From positions 11,010,047 to 11,074,046 of the forward strand of contig NC_062251.1 of NCBI RefSeq assembly GCF_905475465.1: DNA of 64,000 nucleotides, in the 5' to 3' direction. Below, piece after piece: positions 1 to 11,892 of this stretch. The number at the start of each line of letters is the position of its first letter. The stretch's first letter is position 1. The notes under the pieces are model-generated. The model was given only the letters and a program-made list of their open reading frames with translations. It ran no database searches and was not told the origin of the DNA. The position numbers and the translations under genes are program-made. Origin of the DNA: Pieris napi. Taxonomy: Eukaryota > Arthropoda > Insecta > Lepidoptera > Pieridae.

Positions 1-7
1 ACGTAAA

Positions 8-3000
8 ATGCAGGCATCACCTAAATTAAAGGAGGCGTATGATAACGTGATTAGTGAATATTTAAATAAGGGTTATATTTCTCCCGCTCCTCTAGACACT
101 GAAGAAACTCGGAATTTACCCTCATATACAATACCTCACCATGGTATAATAAGAGAAGATAAACTTACTTCTAAATTACGCATCGTCCTGGACGGTAGTT
201 CAAAGTCCAGTTCCCAAATCTCGCTTAATGACATTTTATATAATGGGCAAAATCTGCAAGGAAACTTATTTCATATTATTGTTAATTTTCGCTTATTTCG
301 TATCGCTCTCTCCGCTGACATTCGTCAAATGTTTCTTTGCATTGGAGTTCGGCCATGTGACCGAAGGTTCCAACGCATTCTGTATCGCTTTTCGCCGCAA
401 GAACCCTTGAAGGTTTATGAATTTAACCGCGTTTGTTTCGGACTGAAGTCTAGCCCGTTTCACGCTCTTCGTACCATAAAGCAACTAGTTTTGGATGAAG
501 GTGCTTCTTATCCGCGAGCACAGCAAACAGTCAACACTGGTTTGTATATGGATGATTTTGTCTACAGCATTGACAACGAAGATGAGGCTATTTCCACCGC
601 TGCGGAAGTAATCGCTTTGATGAAAGCCGGACAATTTGATCTTGTTAAATGGACAAGTAATTCACAAAGAGTCTTGGATTCTATTACGCCGTCGCATCGT
701 CTCTCTGCTGTAAAGGAGTTTGATGACTCTGATTCGCATAAGGTACTAGGACTATGCTGGTCACCCGCAACAGATAATTTTAGTCTTAAAATCTGTACAA
801 CCGCTGAATCATGTACAAAGCGTACTATTCTGTCGTGTGTCGCTAGGATATGGGACGTCATGGGATTTGTTGCACCAGTGGTCTTATACGCAAAACTTCT
901 CATAAAACAACTTTGGTTGTGTGAATGTGATTGGGATGATATACCACCCGACCACATCATTCAACAGTGGTCCCGTTTTAAGGAGGAACTTCCTCTTCTT
1001 GGAAAAATTAAAATTCCACGACATGTTGGCATCGCGTCCGGTGATGTTGTAACCGTTGTGGGCTTCGCGGACGCAAGTGAAAGGGCCTACGGAGGAGTTG
1101 TGTACTTTCATGTAAGAGACAGTCAAGGTCTTCGCAAAAACTCATTTAGTCTGATAAGCGCTAAATCTAAAGTGTCACCTCGTAAGGTGGTTTCGCTAGC
1201 ACGTCTCGAGCTTTGTGCAATATTAGTCTTAAGCAACTTAATTGCTAATGTAATTAATGCTTGTAACAATCGCATTAATATAGATCGTGTTTTCGCATTC
1301 TCAGACTCGACTGTAGCTCTTTGTTGGGTGCATTCTTCGCCCCATCGTTGGGATACTTTCGTTGCTAATAGAGTCTCTAAGATTCAGAATGAATTTCCAC
1401 CGCAAACATTTTATCACATCGCTGGCCATGAAAACCCCGCTGATTGTTTATCTCGTGGCCTTAGTCCCGCACAAATCATTGATCATCCGCTTTGGTTCTG
1501 CGGTCCTCAATGGATTCTATCAGATCCAAGTTTTTGGCCTGTTACGGATTTTAATCCATCTACTGTGTCTCAGCCTCCAGAAGTAAAGAAGCATGTAACT
1601 CTTTTCACTGCTGAAGACTGTGAAAAGGTTGAGAAAAGTTTTTTAATTACGCTTGCAAATCGTTTTTCATCATGGTCAAAGCTTTTACGCATTGTCGTTT
1701 ATATCTGTCGCTTTGTTAAATTATTGCCTCGGCGTAGTACTATAATCGCAGCGGATTTAGATTACGCTGAGAATTTAATACTGAGTGACCTTCAACGGTC
1801 CCACTTCTTCAACGAAATCGCTAGCTTACGTACAGGCAAGCGATGTACCCCTGCTTTTCAGCGCCTCAAGCCATTCCTTCAGAACAAACTTCTTAGAGTC
1901 GGAGGACGGTTGAGTAACGCCGATATAAAATTTGATAGTAAGCACCCACTCATACTTCCTCGGAAAGGTCATATTTTGAATCTTATAGTGGATTACTATC
2001 ACAAATTGAATTGCCATGCAGGTCCGGAGCTATTGATGTCCATACTGCGTCAAAAATATTGGATTTTGTCCGCTCGAAATTTAATTCGAAGCCGGGTTCA
2101 CAAATGTTTACCCTGTTTTCGACTCCGCGCTAAACCAAATTTTCCTGAAATGGCCGATCATCGCTCCTGCCGAGTTACACCAGTCGCTAAACCCTTCGTA
2201 CATACTGGCACTGATTACGCGGGTCCCTTTAAAGTGAGTAGTTCGCGTGGACGCGGAATTCGATCGTTCAAGGCATACGTATGTCTTTTTGTGTGCTTAA
2301 CCACCCGCGCTGTTCACATAGAAGTTGCAGGTGATTTGAGCACAGCTAGCTTCCTTGGAGCTTTTAAGCGTTTTCTATCACGCCGTGGTCCCGTGGCTCG
2401 CGTGTACTCAGATAACGGCACTAATTACGTAGGCGCAAAGCGCACGCTTTCGGAGTTACACGACTTCTTAGTTTCAAAACACTTTAACTCTGAGTTTGGT
2501 CACGTATTAGCTGAAACTCGCATTGATTGGTCATTAAATACTCCAGCTGCTAGTCATTTTGGTGGCAATTGGGAGACCAATATTAAGAGCCTTAAAACTC
2601 ATTTATACCGGGTGATAGGTGATCAAATTCTAACTTTCGAGGAGTTCAGCACTGTACTTGCACAGATCGAGGCAGTGATGAACTCGCGGCCACTGTGTCG
2701 CACGCTATCCAATGATCCATCGGAACCTCTCGCGTTAACACCCGCACACTTTTTAAACTTAACACCGCTAAAGTATCTACCAGCTAGAGAAATCGAAGAA
2801 GATAGATTACATTTGCTTTCGCGTCATGAGTTAGTTGACAAGCTAGTGCAGTCCTTCTGGAAGCGCTGGAAGTCTGATTACCTTCATACATTGCAAATGC
2901 GGAACAAGTGGAACACGCCAGCTAAGCCAATTTCTAACGGCGATGTTGTAATAGTTATTGTTGACAATGCACCGCCGCTCCACTGGCCGTTAGGAATAGT

Positions 3001-3112
3001 GGAGGAAGTTTTCCCTGGTTCAAACGGTGTTACACGTGTGGTCCGCGTTCGCACGGCGTCAGGTACCTATCTACGTCCTGTTGTACGTCTCTGTCCCCTA
3101 CCTAGCGAATAG
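8..3112 (+). CDS. BEL/Pao retrotransposon Pol polyprotein (5' partial)
   Basis: Reverse transcriptase, RNase H and integrase of a BEL/Pao LTR retrotransposon, which copy element RNA into DNA and insert it. The order seen is RT with the catalytic YMDD at about residues 180-183, RNase H with FADASERAYGG near 352, an integrase H2C2 zinc region near 661-705, an integrase core (DYAGPF near 732, SDNGTNYVGA near 801, NWE near 856) and a C-terminal DUF5641-like domain ending in LRPVVRLCPLP. The frame is open for 1,034 codons without a stop. The first ATG is not the true start: gag, protease and the beginning of RT lie left of the window. Nothing visible disables the enzymes, so this half looks intact. 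The family assignment is secure; whether the whole element is active cannot be judged without its left half. Confidence 0.93.
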   Translation: MQASPKLKEAYDNVISEYLNKGYISPAPLDTEETRNLPSYTIPHHGIIREDKLTSKLRIVLDGSSKSSSQISLNDILYNGQNLQGNLFHIIVNFRLFRIALSADIRQMFLCIGVRPCDRRFQRILYRFSPQEPLKVYEFNRVCFGLKSSPFHALRTIKQLVLDEGASYPRAQQTVNTGLYMDDFVYSIDNEDEAISTAAEVIALMKAGQFDLVKWTSNSQRVLDSITPSHRLSAVKEFDDSDSHKVLGLCWSPATDNFSLKICTTAESCTKRTILSCVARIWDVMGFVAPVVLYAKLLIKQLWLCECDWDDIPPDHIIQQWSRFKEELPLLGKIKIPRHVGIASGDVVTVVGFADASERAYGGVVYFHVRDSQGLRKNSFSLISAKSKVSPRKVVSLARLELCAILVLSNLIANVINACNNRINIDRVFAFSDSTVALCWVHSSPHRWDTFVANRVSKIQNEFPPQTFYHIAGHENPADCLSRGLSPAQIIDHPLWFCGPQWILSDPSFWPVTDFNPSTVSQPPEVKKHVTLFTAEDCEKVEKSFLITLANRFSSWSKLLRIVVYICRFVKLLPRRSTIIAADLDYAENLILSDLQRSHFFNEIASLRTGKRCTPAFQRLKPFLQNKLLRVGGRLSNADIKFDSKHPLILPRKGHILNLIVDYYHKLNCHAGPELLMSILRQKYWILSARNLIRSRVHKCLPCFRLRAKPNFPEMADHRSCRVTPVAKPFVHTGTDYAGPFKVSSSRGRGIRSFKAYVCLFVCLTTRAVHIEVAGDLSTASFLGAFKRFLSRRGPVARVYSDNGTNYVGAKRTLSELHDFLVSKHFNSEFGHVLAETRIDWSLNTPAASHFGGNWETNIKSLKTHLYRVIGDQILTFEEFSTVLAQIEAVMNSRPLCRTLSNDPSEPLALTPAHFLNLTPLKYLPAREIEEDRLHLLSRHELVDKLVQSFWKRWKSDYLHTLQMRNKWNTPAKPISNGDVVIVIVDNAPPLHWPLGIVEEVFPGSNGVTRVVRVRTASGTYLRPVVRLCPLPSE

Positions 3113-3260
3113 TTACATTTGTATAGGTCATTAGTTAGGTTAGTTAGTTTACATTTGTATAAGTCGTTAGTTAAGTTAGTTACTTTAATAAACTTTTCTT
3201 TAGATCGCTTTTCATATCGCTATTCATTTACTTTCTAGTTTTTCTTGAAGGCAACCCTTC

Positions 3261-3700
3261 AAACCCGGGGGAATGGTTGCGCCGGATTGTTATTTTTATA
3301 ATAATTTTTGATTTTAAATAATGGTTGCTCAATACATATACCCATCCTAATAATTCCTAGACGCATCTCTCATCACCCACCTATTTTGTCCCAATCCTAT
3401 GTCGGTACTAGTTCCGGAACGGGCTATAGGTGGCGCGCACGACGATGAGTCTCTAATAAGAATTAATTAGTGACAATTTTGATGACCCGCGTTATGGTTG
3501 ATTATTCGCCGCACGCTCGCAACGCTTCCTTTTTCTTTTAAACATTTAATTTTTTATTATAAACTTTAACTATACTTAAATTCAATTAACTTTAACTTGA
3601 TTAAGTATAATTTGTGAAAGTGATTTGTTCATTGGTGTACAACAGAGGAAAGAAGCCACTAGAAGAAGCCACGAGGTTCAAGGTACTGTGCCGACATCCT
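3261..3700 (+). repeat. polypurine tract and probable 3' LTR of the BEL/Pao element
   Basis: About 150 bp after the pol stop, a purine run (GGGGGAA, 3267-3273) is followed by TGGTTGCGCCGG at 3274, the usual place and style of a BEL LTR start. The 3' LTR would run to roughly 3695, where CCGACA gives a CA end. With the 5' LTR outside the window, the right boundary and the target duplication cannot be confirmed. An AATAAA-like signal lies upstream at 3186. Confidence 0.55.
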
Positions 3701-3972
3701 TTCTTTCTTTTTCCCATTGTCCATTATTGAGCAATCATATTAGGTATCAATAAGAAAAAATACAGTCCACTATATAACCATTTCAAATATTTAGCTTATA
3801 GGTATAAAGTTTTATAAAGTAACATCCCGCGCCTCCAGTTTGTAAGATGATCATGTAATGATGCATCATACTCGTCATCACATTTTAAAGCAGTAATTTA
3901 TTGTAATTAAATTTAATAATTGGATTTCTACTATGTACATAATTGACCCAAGCTCTCTTAAAAACAAATAAT

Positions 3973-4253
3973 AAATCAGAGGCGCTACAACCTCTATAGG
4001 TTTTGCCTCAGATTTCTGAATCTGTCATGATCATTTTTAAATCTAATAGGCAAGTAGGTGATCGGCCTCCAGTGCCTGACACACGCCGTCGACTATTTGG
4101 GTCTAAGACATGTCGGTTTCCTCACGATGTTTTCCTTCACCGTTCGAGCAAATGTTAAATGCGCACATAGAAAGAAATTACCTTGGTGCACATCCGGGGA
4201 TCGAACTCAGGTATGAGAGTCGCACGCTGAAGCAACTAGGCCAACACTGCTCT
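3973..4253 (-). repeat. tRNA-derived SINE, family 1
   Basis: Read on the minus strand, this starts with a tRNA-like head (GTTGGCCTAG, then B box GTTCGATCCCCGG), followed by a body containing ATGTGCGCATTTAAC and GACGGCGTGTGTCAGGCAC and ending in AAATCTGAGGC / GGTTGTAGCGCC. The same order occurs at 7512-7703, 14721-14985 and 30185-30435. It is a Pol III-type SINE common in Lepidoptera. This is the most complete copy on the minus strand. Confidence 0.85.
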
Positions 4254-6361
4254 AATAGTAGAACATATTGTCGTAAGAAAAATGGTATGTTAACCAAAAC
4301 TATAAAACAATACATATTCAATAATATAGTATTACCAATACAGGGTCGTAGTGCGATTGTGTTTTTTTTCTTTTTATAAATCCTGTGAGCATATAAATGA
4401 CATTTGCTCAACCTAGAATTGGAGAAAAGTACTTCATAAATTGAATAAGTTTCGAACCAGTAGTTTTTCGAACTGTTAATAGCGGTTGTATAAAAGTTTG
4501 AAATGTGAATGTACGGCAAAACGACTTGACATAAGAAGTAGCTGAGACGTACAATTGTTCTTACTTATATAGTTGTACATGAGATGTGCTGACGCGGCAC
4601 ATTTGCTGACTGCGTTCGTCTTTGTCCCACATATCTCGTGCTTGCTAGGCGCCATGCCAGTTTCTGAGTGATATAGCTTGATTGTATTCTGAACATATTG
4701 AGCTTATGTAAAAGTTATATTAGTTACGTAAAAATGCTTTAACCTTATCACCATTCCAATAAATGTGCGAATATATCGCATATTTAGTTGATACTTATTT
4801 TAAAAATATACAAATATTCTTTTACTTCACTATGTTTCTTTCTGATAAATATCTATTTCGGTTAGTGTTTGCGCTGAATCGGTTTCACTCAGAAGGATGA
4901 CAATAATTGTCGATTTTGACTTTGACACCCGAGCCGGAAGCGAGCCGGAAGCATAGATACGCACTGACATTGAACGCATACCGTACCGCATTATTTCATT
5001 ACAATTATAAAGGACCAGTGCTTGGAGTAGGACACACCACTATTAATTAATTACTGTAACTACAATTCTTTTTCCGCATGTCTTTTAAGATCGACTTTTA
5101 ATGAACGTAGGCAAAGCAAAGGGGCTAGTCTACTTTAGAGAATATTATTTAAATTCCTACGTAATCGCATTCGCGGATAGTTATTGTTAATAAATAGGGA
5201 ACATTTTTAAAACTAAATATTTATTTAAAGTTCCACAGCTTATCAGGTCTTTTGAATGCTATAACCCAGTAGTTTTTAGTATAAAATAACCTCAAACCTA
5301 TTCATTGTGTTAAAACATTGTTGTATAAATAGAACAACTAGACCATGGTTGCGTAATCAAGCGACGACACTGAGAAAGAAAAGAATCGTCTAAGTGAATA
5401 TTTTTCAACAATGTTCTTGTATCTTAAATAAAATAGAATTCCTTTTTTTACAAATTGTTGACTAATATAGAAGACGAGATAAATCCTTTTGAATCTATAC
5501 TCTCTCTATAAGTTATATGAAATTTATTATTGAATTATGAGACATTGAAATTGTTTTTTTTTTTAATTTATGGTAGTAAAATCCTAAGCCTTACCCGATT
5601 AGCCGAACACATTATCTTAATGATACATATAGACTACTTTTTTCTTTAACTCTACGCACTCATACACTATTTGTACTAACGATATTCTTAAATAAAACTT
5701 CTTTAATAATAAACGCGAATGTATCATGTATGTTAGTATGTATATTTGCAATATTCCGTTAAATTTTTACAAGATTTGATTCTTGGTCTAGTCTAGTCTT
5801 GGTTAGTCTTCTTTATGGTTTACATACTTTATAGAAGTTCTTTTCATCTGTAAAACTTTTAAACCCAAAGACTAATATTATGCCGCTAATTCATCTTTCG
5901 AACTATATTTTCCAAACAGCAACGATTTGTTTTGTCCTTGTAACTCTTGCGTCAATGGATTATAAGGCGTGACAAATAGTTCTTAAACAACTTAAGTCTA
6001 GTATTTTAATAAGGCACAATGAAGCCAGCCATTTCTGTTAAGTCACCCATTTCTGTTAAGTCAATATTTAGGTATTGTGGAAACTTGCCAACTCTCAATT
6101 TCAACCACATTTACAGCTAGGTCAATAATGACCTCTTTAAAACGTAAAAAACCGGAAGTCGTTTCGTATAATTTGCACGTTTTACTTATTAAGATATTCA
6201 GAATAAAATTATTGGTTTAAATTCTTTTCAACTAAGAAATGGGATATTTAAAAAATATATGTTATTTTGAGAATAATTCTTTAACTGTTGGTTTTGAATG
6301 ATAACATTCACGACACTATATATATACTAATATAATCACAAGAGTTATAGATGCCTTACAT
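4254..6361. other. intergenic, no gene recognised
   Basis: About 2.1 kb of AT-rich sequence with stops in all frames. I see no conserved coding segment, no RNA gene and no clear repeat end. A short doubled phrase (CCATTTCTGTTAAGTCA, twice at about 6030-6063) is the only local oddity. Confidence 0.6.
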
Positions 6362-6720
6362 TATGCCCTAAAACAGAAGTGGCAAGATACACCAATAATA
6401 GGTGGACCTTAAAGACGTATGGAAAGGACCAAGAGGAAGAAGAAGAAGAGGTCGCCCAAAAAAAGGTGGATAGAAGAAATAGAAGCGATAGCAGGAAACG
6501 AATGGAGAAAGAGAGCCATAGACAGAGTCAGTTGGAAAAAGCTGGAGGAGGCCTTTACCCGTGAAGGGGTTCCGATCGACGGTACTGAAGGAAGCTAGAA
6601 TATAGAATAACAAGCAAAAGAAAAAAAAATGTATAAAAATGTAAAATAATCTAAGCTATGTATTATAATTTGTTTTTGTCATGATTGGAAATAAAACGGG
6701 CCTTATTATTATTATTAATC
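6362..6720 (+). mobile_element. 5'-truncated LINE 3' end with (TTA)n tail
   Basis: In the frame starting at 6420 the last stretch of a LINE reverse transcriptase is readable: GRRRRGRPKKRW, then IEAIAGNEWRKRAIDR, then KKLEEAF, stopping at 6596-6598. A 3' UTR follows, with an AATAAA (6689) and a TTATTATTATTATTA tail. This arginine-rich C-terminus is typical of endonuclease-RT LINEs in insects. Upstream of 6417 the frame is lost, so only the last 60 or so codons survive. A second, more decayed copy lies inverted at 10640-10800. Confidence 0.75.
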
Positions 6721-6843
6721 ACAATTTTTTTACACTAATGCTATTAAAATGTAATTTTAAATATATATTAGCTGTAGTCTTACGTATAGAAACTTCTATA
6801 TTATATTTTTGACATAACAATTTTGACCAATTATGGCAATTTT

Positions 6844-6898
6844 TTTTCCATTTCTAGTCCTGTAGATCTAAGTAATCTACAGGACTAGAAATGGAAAA
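6844..6898. repeat. perfect 24-bp inverted repeat (hairpin)
   Basis: TTTTCCATTTCTAGTCCTGT and four further bases (6844-6867) are followed by a 7-nt loop and their exact reverse complement at 6875-6898. Such a stem could form a hairpin in RNA or DNA. There is no coding context, and its role is unknown. Confidence 0.85.
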
Positions 6899-7511
6899 AT
6901 TGTTCTTTATGTAATATATAAGTCTTGGTCCCCGAGGTGAATTTTCATTAGGATTATTAATTTAAATCGCAATAATATTTTGTGTTATTTGTCATTCCTC
7001 TAAAAGTAGTTAGCATAAAAGAGTAATTAATTTACGACAAAATAAAACCTTTGAAGTAAAAATATTAACTTGAGTGCTTTTTCATTGATCAAGTAAAACG
7101 AGTGGCTGTTTCCTGGAAAAAGATTTCCTTGCTTCATTGTTTTGTGTAAAAATAGGAGAGAGAACTCTCGGAAGATCTACTTTAACTGATGCTATGCTAT
7201 TTATTGATTGTTTTTGTATGATATTATAATGCAATCGTTGACTAAATTCTATGTGAGAATTTGGAAGACTGAAGAGATATATTATTTCTTTGTTATTTTT
7301 ATATAATAAATTGCATATATAATATATAATAAATTATATATATTCTATAGTGGCATATGATATTTAGAAATATGAAACTTATGCTATGCAAAATATAGGC
7401 TATTTTTTGTGAAGTCAAAAACTTTTTAGCCAGTGCTTTATTATTTTCTACAACCTTTTAGGTCTGAGCCTAAAATTTCGTATTTGTATTCGTTCGTGAC
7501 TATTTTTTTTT
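6899..7511. other. intergenic, no gene recognised
   Basis: AT-rich sequence including a TATATAATATATAATAAA-like stretch near 7315-7340. No coding segment or repeat end was identified. Confidence 0.6.
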
Positions 7512-7703
7512 AATAGGCAAGTAGGTGGTTAGCCTTCAGTTCTTTACACAGCCGTCGACATTTTTGGGGTCTAAGGCTACATGCTTTGTGCGAGCGAGTG
7601 TTAAATGCGCACATAGACAAAAATTAGGTGCAAAGCCAGGGTTTGCATCTAAAACCTTAGGCATAAAAGTCGTACGCGGAAACCTGTAGGCCAACACTGC
7701 TCT
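7512..7703 (-). repeat. tRNA-derived SINE, family 1, degraded copy
   Basis: The minus strand carries the same parts in the same order as the copy at 3973-4253 (AGAGCAGTGTTGGCC, an eroded B box, ATGTGCGCATTTAAC, GCCTATT), with many substitutions and gaps. The 3' body after the GCCTATT block is missing. Confidence 0.75.
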
Positions 7704-9660
7704 ATTAAAAATACATAAAAATTCTTTGTATCCCAGTAGATATTACAATAGTTGAAAGGCACAAGTGGTGGAAATTGTTTCGTTGTAAGAGTGTAATATG
7801 GTCGCTTAGAAGAAAACCGCCCATAAGCGTAGCCTGTTACTATCAAATCTGTACGTGACTTGCAAAACATAAAGTACGAGAAATTGCGTCCTCATAAACA
7901 CAGCTGGAACTTCGACCGTAATGTATGAAGCTTCATTTGTTTTTTTATATCCCAATTAAAGGAAATCGGTGCAGCGGTTGGGGTAACGCGTGCTATGTTT
8001 TATTTATGCCATAATGAAGTCTGCCTTATAACTTTGATCAAGTAATAAGAGAGTTATAGAAATTACTCTACATTTGAAGGCTTTTATATTAAATAAGCTA
8101 GGTCTGATGTTTTGCAAGCATTTCGTTACTGAGATAATCTTTTGATGCTAATTGTAAAGCTTTTTAGCTTTTTGTTTGGTACTTAATCCAAACAAACACA
8201 TCTGAATTAGGCTATTTTGTCATCTAGTACTGCTGGCTTACACAGAACGAATATTTATATGTAAATATGATTTAAGAAGCCTGTAAATATAGAGTAATTT
8301 AAAGAGAAACGAACCTACACCGTAAAGTTAGAAATATTAAATGTTTACTAAAACATCATAATACGTTATATTTTGTTTTCCTTTGAAATACCCATTTTTA
8401 GGTTGTAAACGTTATTAAAGCTGCAAAACTCAATTTTTGTACCTCATTTTTATTCATATCTCTACACGTTCCCTTTGGGTATACGCTTTAATAACTGCTA
8501 ACACATTGTGCGCATTAAATACTTACATAGACGATTATTCCCTAGGCTACGATGAGCTGGCGTGATACGGGTCATATCTAGGAACGAAAATTCGTGCCAA
8601 AAAGCGCAGCATTTAGAAATGTTATAGCACATGCACTCATCTTTTCCCAACTAAGGCTATAAGGAAATTTGTGGGTGAAGGTTTGCTTAACAATAGCAGA
8701 GGCAATATAGCGATAGCTTTCTAGATATAGGGCATATACAGGATATAAGAGAGATCTATATCTTATTGTGCCTACTAGACGGCTATAGGTATATGGGTTT
8801 CAATCATGCTATTCTCTGTAGTCGGAGGAGGCAGACGTCCTTGTCTCAAAATCCAAGGGCGTTGCCAACCAATTGCGAGGGGGGGGGAAGGGCACTATAA
8901 ACTATAGGCCTAGTAAAGTAGTTATGGGATGGGAAATTTAAGGGTTGACGGTTGTATTAACGCAAGTAAAAACTTCACTTACACCATTCAATAACGTAAA
9001 GATCTAAGAAGACTAATCAGATATATTAAATTATTTTTTTATTTATTTATTAAATAAATAAAAAATTAACACCTCTCTGGCGACGTCTTTGGCTATACAC
9101 ACTAAAACAACCTCGGGTTCTTCCATGAGGCCAATGGGCCATTAACACCTGCTACTACAGAGATTATAGTTTATACATTGCGACTTGAAATTTAAAACTT
9201 TTCTACGTATACAGTAATATGATCGTTATTTACTTGCACAGTCAATCTATGTACAAACATAGAAATCTTTAATTCGTTTAATTTAGGCATTTATTATAAT
9301 TTAAGTTCGGTATTTAGGGTTCAAACATATTCGAACTAAAACTGTTTGATTTGTAATTCTCGAACAACAATACCCTTTTTTGTCAATAAATAACACTTTC
9401 TACTTTGAATAAAAATACTGAAAACAAGTGTGATATATTGATTTGGCGTGAGAGCGAAGCGTACCATTGTGTAATAAACAACTTTCTTTAATATTCAAGG
9501 AAAAGCTGATAGTGACTTTGTATGGGAAATCTAAAGCTATTGTTATCTTTTGAGAAAACTCTCGAAGACTCGAGATTTTGTTTTCAGAACAAACATTGTT
9601 TTATTTTGTTATGTTATAATTACAATTACATTATTTAAGCGAGTATAAACTAATAGGTAA
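7704..9660. other. intergenic, no gene recognised
   Basis: Two kilobases without a supportable gene. Only low-complexity features are visible: a G9 run at about 8880-8888 and a near-perfect AT palindrome (TTTATTTATTTATTAAATAA) around 9040-9064. Confidence 0.6.
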
Positions 9661-9666
9661 TTCGAC

Positions 9667-9780
9667 TTAGGGTCCTTCAAGAAAAGAGCGTACCAATTCT
9701 TAAAAGGCCGGCAACGCACCTCCGAGTCCTCTGGCAATGTTAACATCAGGTGAGCCTCCTGTTACATAAAAATAAAAAAG
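9667..9780 (+). repeat. dispersed repeat with AAAAGGCCGGCAACGCAC core
   Basis: Begins GGGTCCTTCAAGAAAAGAGC, then AAAAGGCCGGCAACGCAC, then AACATCAGGTGAGCCTCCTG and an A-rich tail. The layout (conserved block, then A tail) suggests the 3' end of a retroposon. The same blocks recur at 9875-9968, 11893-12135, 15428-15520 and 27820-27915. It is a familiar Lepidoptera repeat; I cannot assign a family name. Confidence 0.7.
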
Positions 9781-9874
9781 ACGTCCCTTATATAAATTTA
9801 TATTATATTAAATTGTTATGTACTAACTTTATAAGAGTTAAAAGCTAAAGCTTAATTATATTGAAAATACTGAT

Positions 9875-9968
9875 TTTTTTATGGAGGCTCATCTGGTTTT
9901 AAGTGGTACCGCCGCCCATGGACATTCTCAATGGCAGAGGGCTCGTGAATGCGTTGTCGGCCTATAAA
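9875..9968 (-). repeat. inverted copy of the GGCCGGCAACGCA dispersed repeat
   Basis: The reverse complement reads ATAGGCCGACAACGCATTC, GAGCCCTCTGCCATTGAG, TCCATGGGCGGCGGTACCAC and GATGAGCCTCC, then an A run. It matches the copy at 9667-9780 but keeps the middle part that copy has lost. Confidence 0.7.
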
Positions 9969-10639
9969 ATTAATTTAAAATTAAGTTTCGTTTGATATTA
10001 GTATTTTCCAGTTTTCAACAATATTAAGTGAACTTCTTAGTTATACAAAAGATATAAACTATTTGCATAAAATTTCCATCTCATAAACTGTACCAAATTT
10101 AAACCAATTTGCTTCGAACCAAAAACCGCAAATAAAGCTGTAATTCAAGAATACGTTCATCTCATTTTCTTGTATTCATCAATTATGTGTCGAAATTGAT
10201 TTTGATTTTTGCTCATCATCATTTGATGGACAAAATGCAAGAAGAAACGGTCTGGTAGAACGAAGTGGACGTACGTGACGTGTAGCGGCATCACTACGAT
10301 TGAGAGAACTTCATCAGAAACATTGGAATGAGTAACGCTGTCATCATTGGAAGTTACAGAGCAACGCGTTGTTGTTACGGGAATCGTACCAAGGTTCAGT
10401 ATGCGAGCCGCTTATCCAATGAGCTAATGTGGTGAAACGTAAATCTAACATAATTCTAATTAAAACCTTAAAGCAATATTTAAAAAGTAATATATTTATA
10501 TAACTATTATTTTTGGATACTAAGCAACGCCAGACTTTTGGTAGATCTTGAATTATACAAGAGTGATAAACGACTATTTGTCTACAGCGTACATACCGTA
10601 CCAATATTCACAAATGTACAGTTGGGATTTGTTATATAC
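9969..10639. other. intergenic, no gene recognised
   Basis: No coding segment, repeat end or structural RNA was identified. Confidence 0.6.
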
Positions 10640-10800
10640 ATTTTATATTATTATTCTAATATCCTAACTTCCTTCAGTACCTTCACGGGTTTAGGCCTCC
10701 TTCATATTTATCTATCCATGGCATTCTTTCTACATTCGCTTTCTTCCCTTTATATCGCCTTTTCCTTTTTCCCTTGGTCCTTACCATATAGCTGTCTTTA
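10640..10800 (-). mobile_element. decayed LINE 3' end, second copy
   Basis: The minus strand contains ATGGTAAGGACCAAGGGAAA, then arginine/lysine-rich codons, GGAGGCCTAAACCCGTGAAG and GGTACTGAAGGAAG. This parallels the end of the LINE fragment at 6362-6720 (GGAGGCCTTTACCCGTGAAG, GGTACTGAAGGAAG). Indels destroy the reading frame. Confidence 0.65.
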
Positions 10801-11892
10801 GAGTTCAACTACATGCTGCATACCACAAATTTACCAAAAAAAACAAAAACTATTTAGATTTAGCTACACCTTAAATATTTATTACAAATTGTAAAATTCC
10901 ATAATTTAGTCGCAATTAAAAACAATTTCACAATCAGTTTGTCAAGTGAACACTATACAGGATGTTACACAAGAACCGGTCCAACAAAGCCCCATTTAAA
11001 ATTCCCAGTAAATGGCTAGTTATGATGTTATTCTGGTTTTGCCGCGACTTCTAACTTCTATGAATAAATTGTTGGGTTACGCAATACCTTACAAACCCTT
11101 TCATATTTTTTTAATTTCCTTGACTATGAAGCAAAAGATATACATATTTCAGAAAAATTACCTATAAATAGTGTAAGAATATTCAAACTTTAACTTTGAA
11201 TAGTCAACTTTATTATTACTAATAGACATATATCGTTTGAATGATGCATCTCTGCTTTAAAAGATAATGCCTACTGAGCTAGTGACTGAAAGAAAGATTT
11301 TGTTACATATTAATTTAACCTAACTAAACAATTACTTTAATGAACGACTATGAGTGGAACTTGAAGGATATTTCTAAATCTACACCTGTTCTTGTTAGCA
11401 AATCAAAATATCAATGCTATAAGTAGTAAAATTTATTATAAAATTTCTTTATTACAATAAATCTTTATCTTTGGGTTTTTCCCCATATTCAACGATAGGC
11501 CTATTTGTATTCTAAACACTTTTGCTAAAGTATTTCACCCGTCCTATACAATAAAATTTATAGTTTTATTAAATAAATACTTAATCCAGAACAGCGTCGG
11601 TTTGATGAGGTTTAAATTTCTATTCGGTTTTACTTATTGCAATTTTTATATTTTTTTTTTGTCGTTGCTTGTTTAATTTTTTCCCTTGCTAGCTTGCTTT
11701 TGTTCTAATATAATTGATGTGTATGTTTTTAAAATTTGTGATGTCATATTTTCTTGTGTGTTATGCATACACATTGTTTTATAACTTATAAATAAATAAA
11801 TTATAGACTGGCTGTTTAAATTTTTGTTCAACTTGGTTTTAATCTTAACAATAATACAATTTTTTTTTATTTCATTAACTTTTGCTGTTTTA
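10801..11892. other. intergenic, no gene recognised
   Basis: AT-rich, with no coding segment or recognisable repeat. A 10-T tract lies near 11650. Confidence 0.6.

Noticed and set aside
6379..6564. 61-codon frame with a poly-Glu stretch
   Set aside because: Out-of-frame reading of the arginine-rich LINE C-terminus, which is in another frame.
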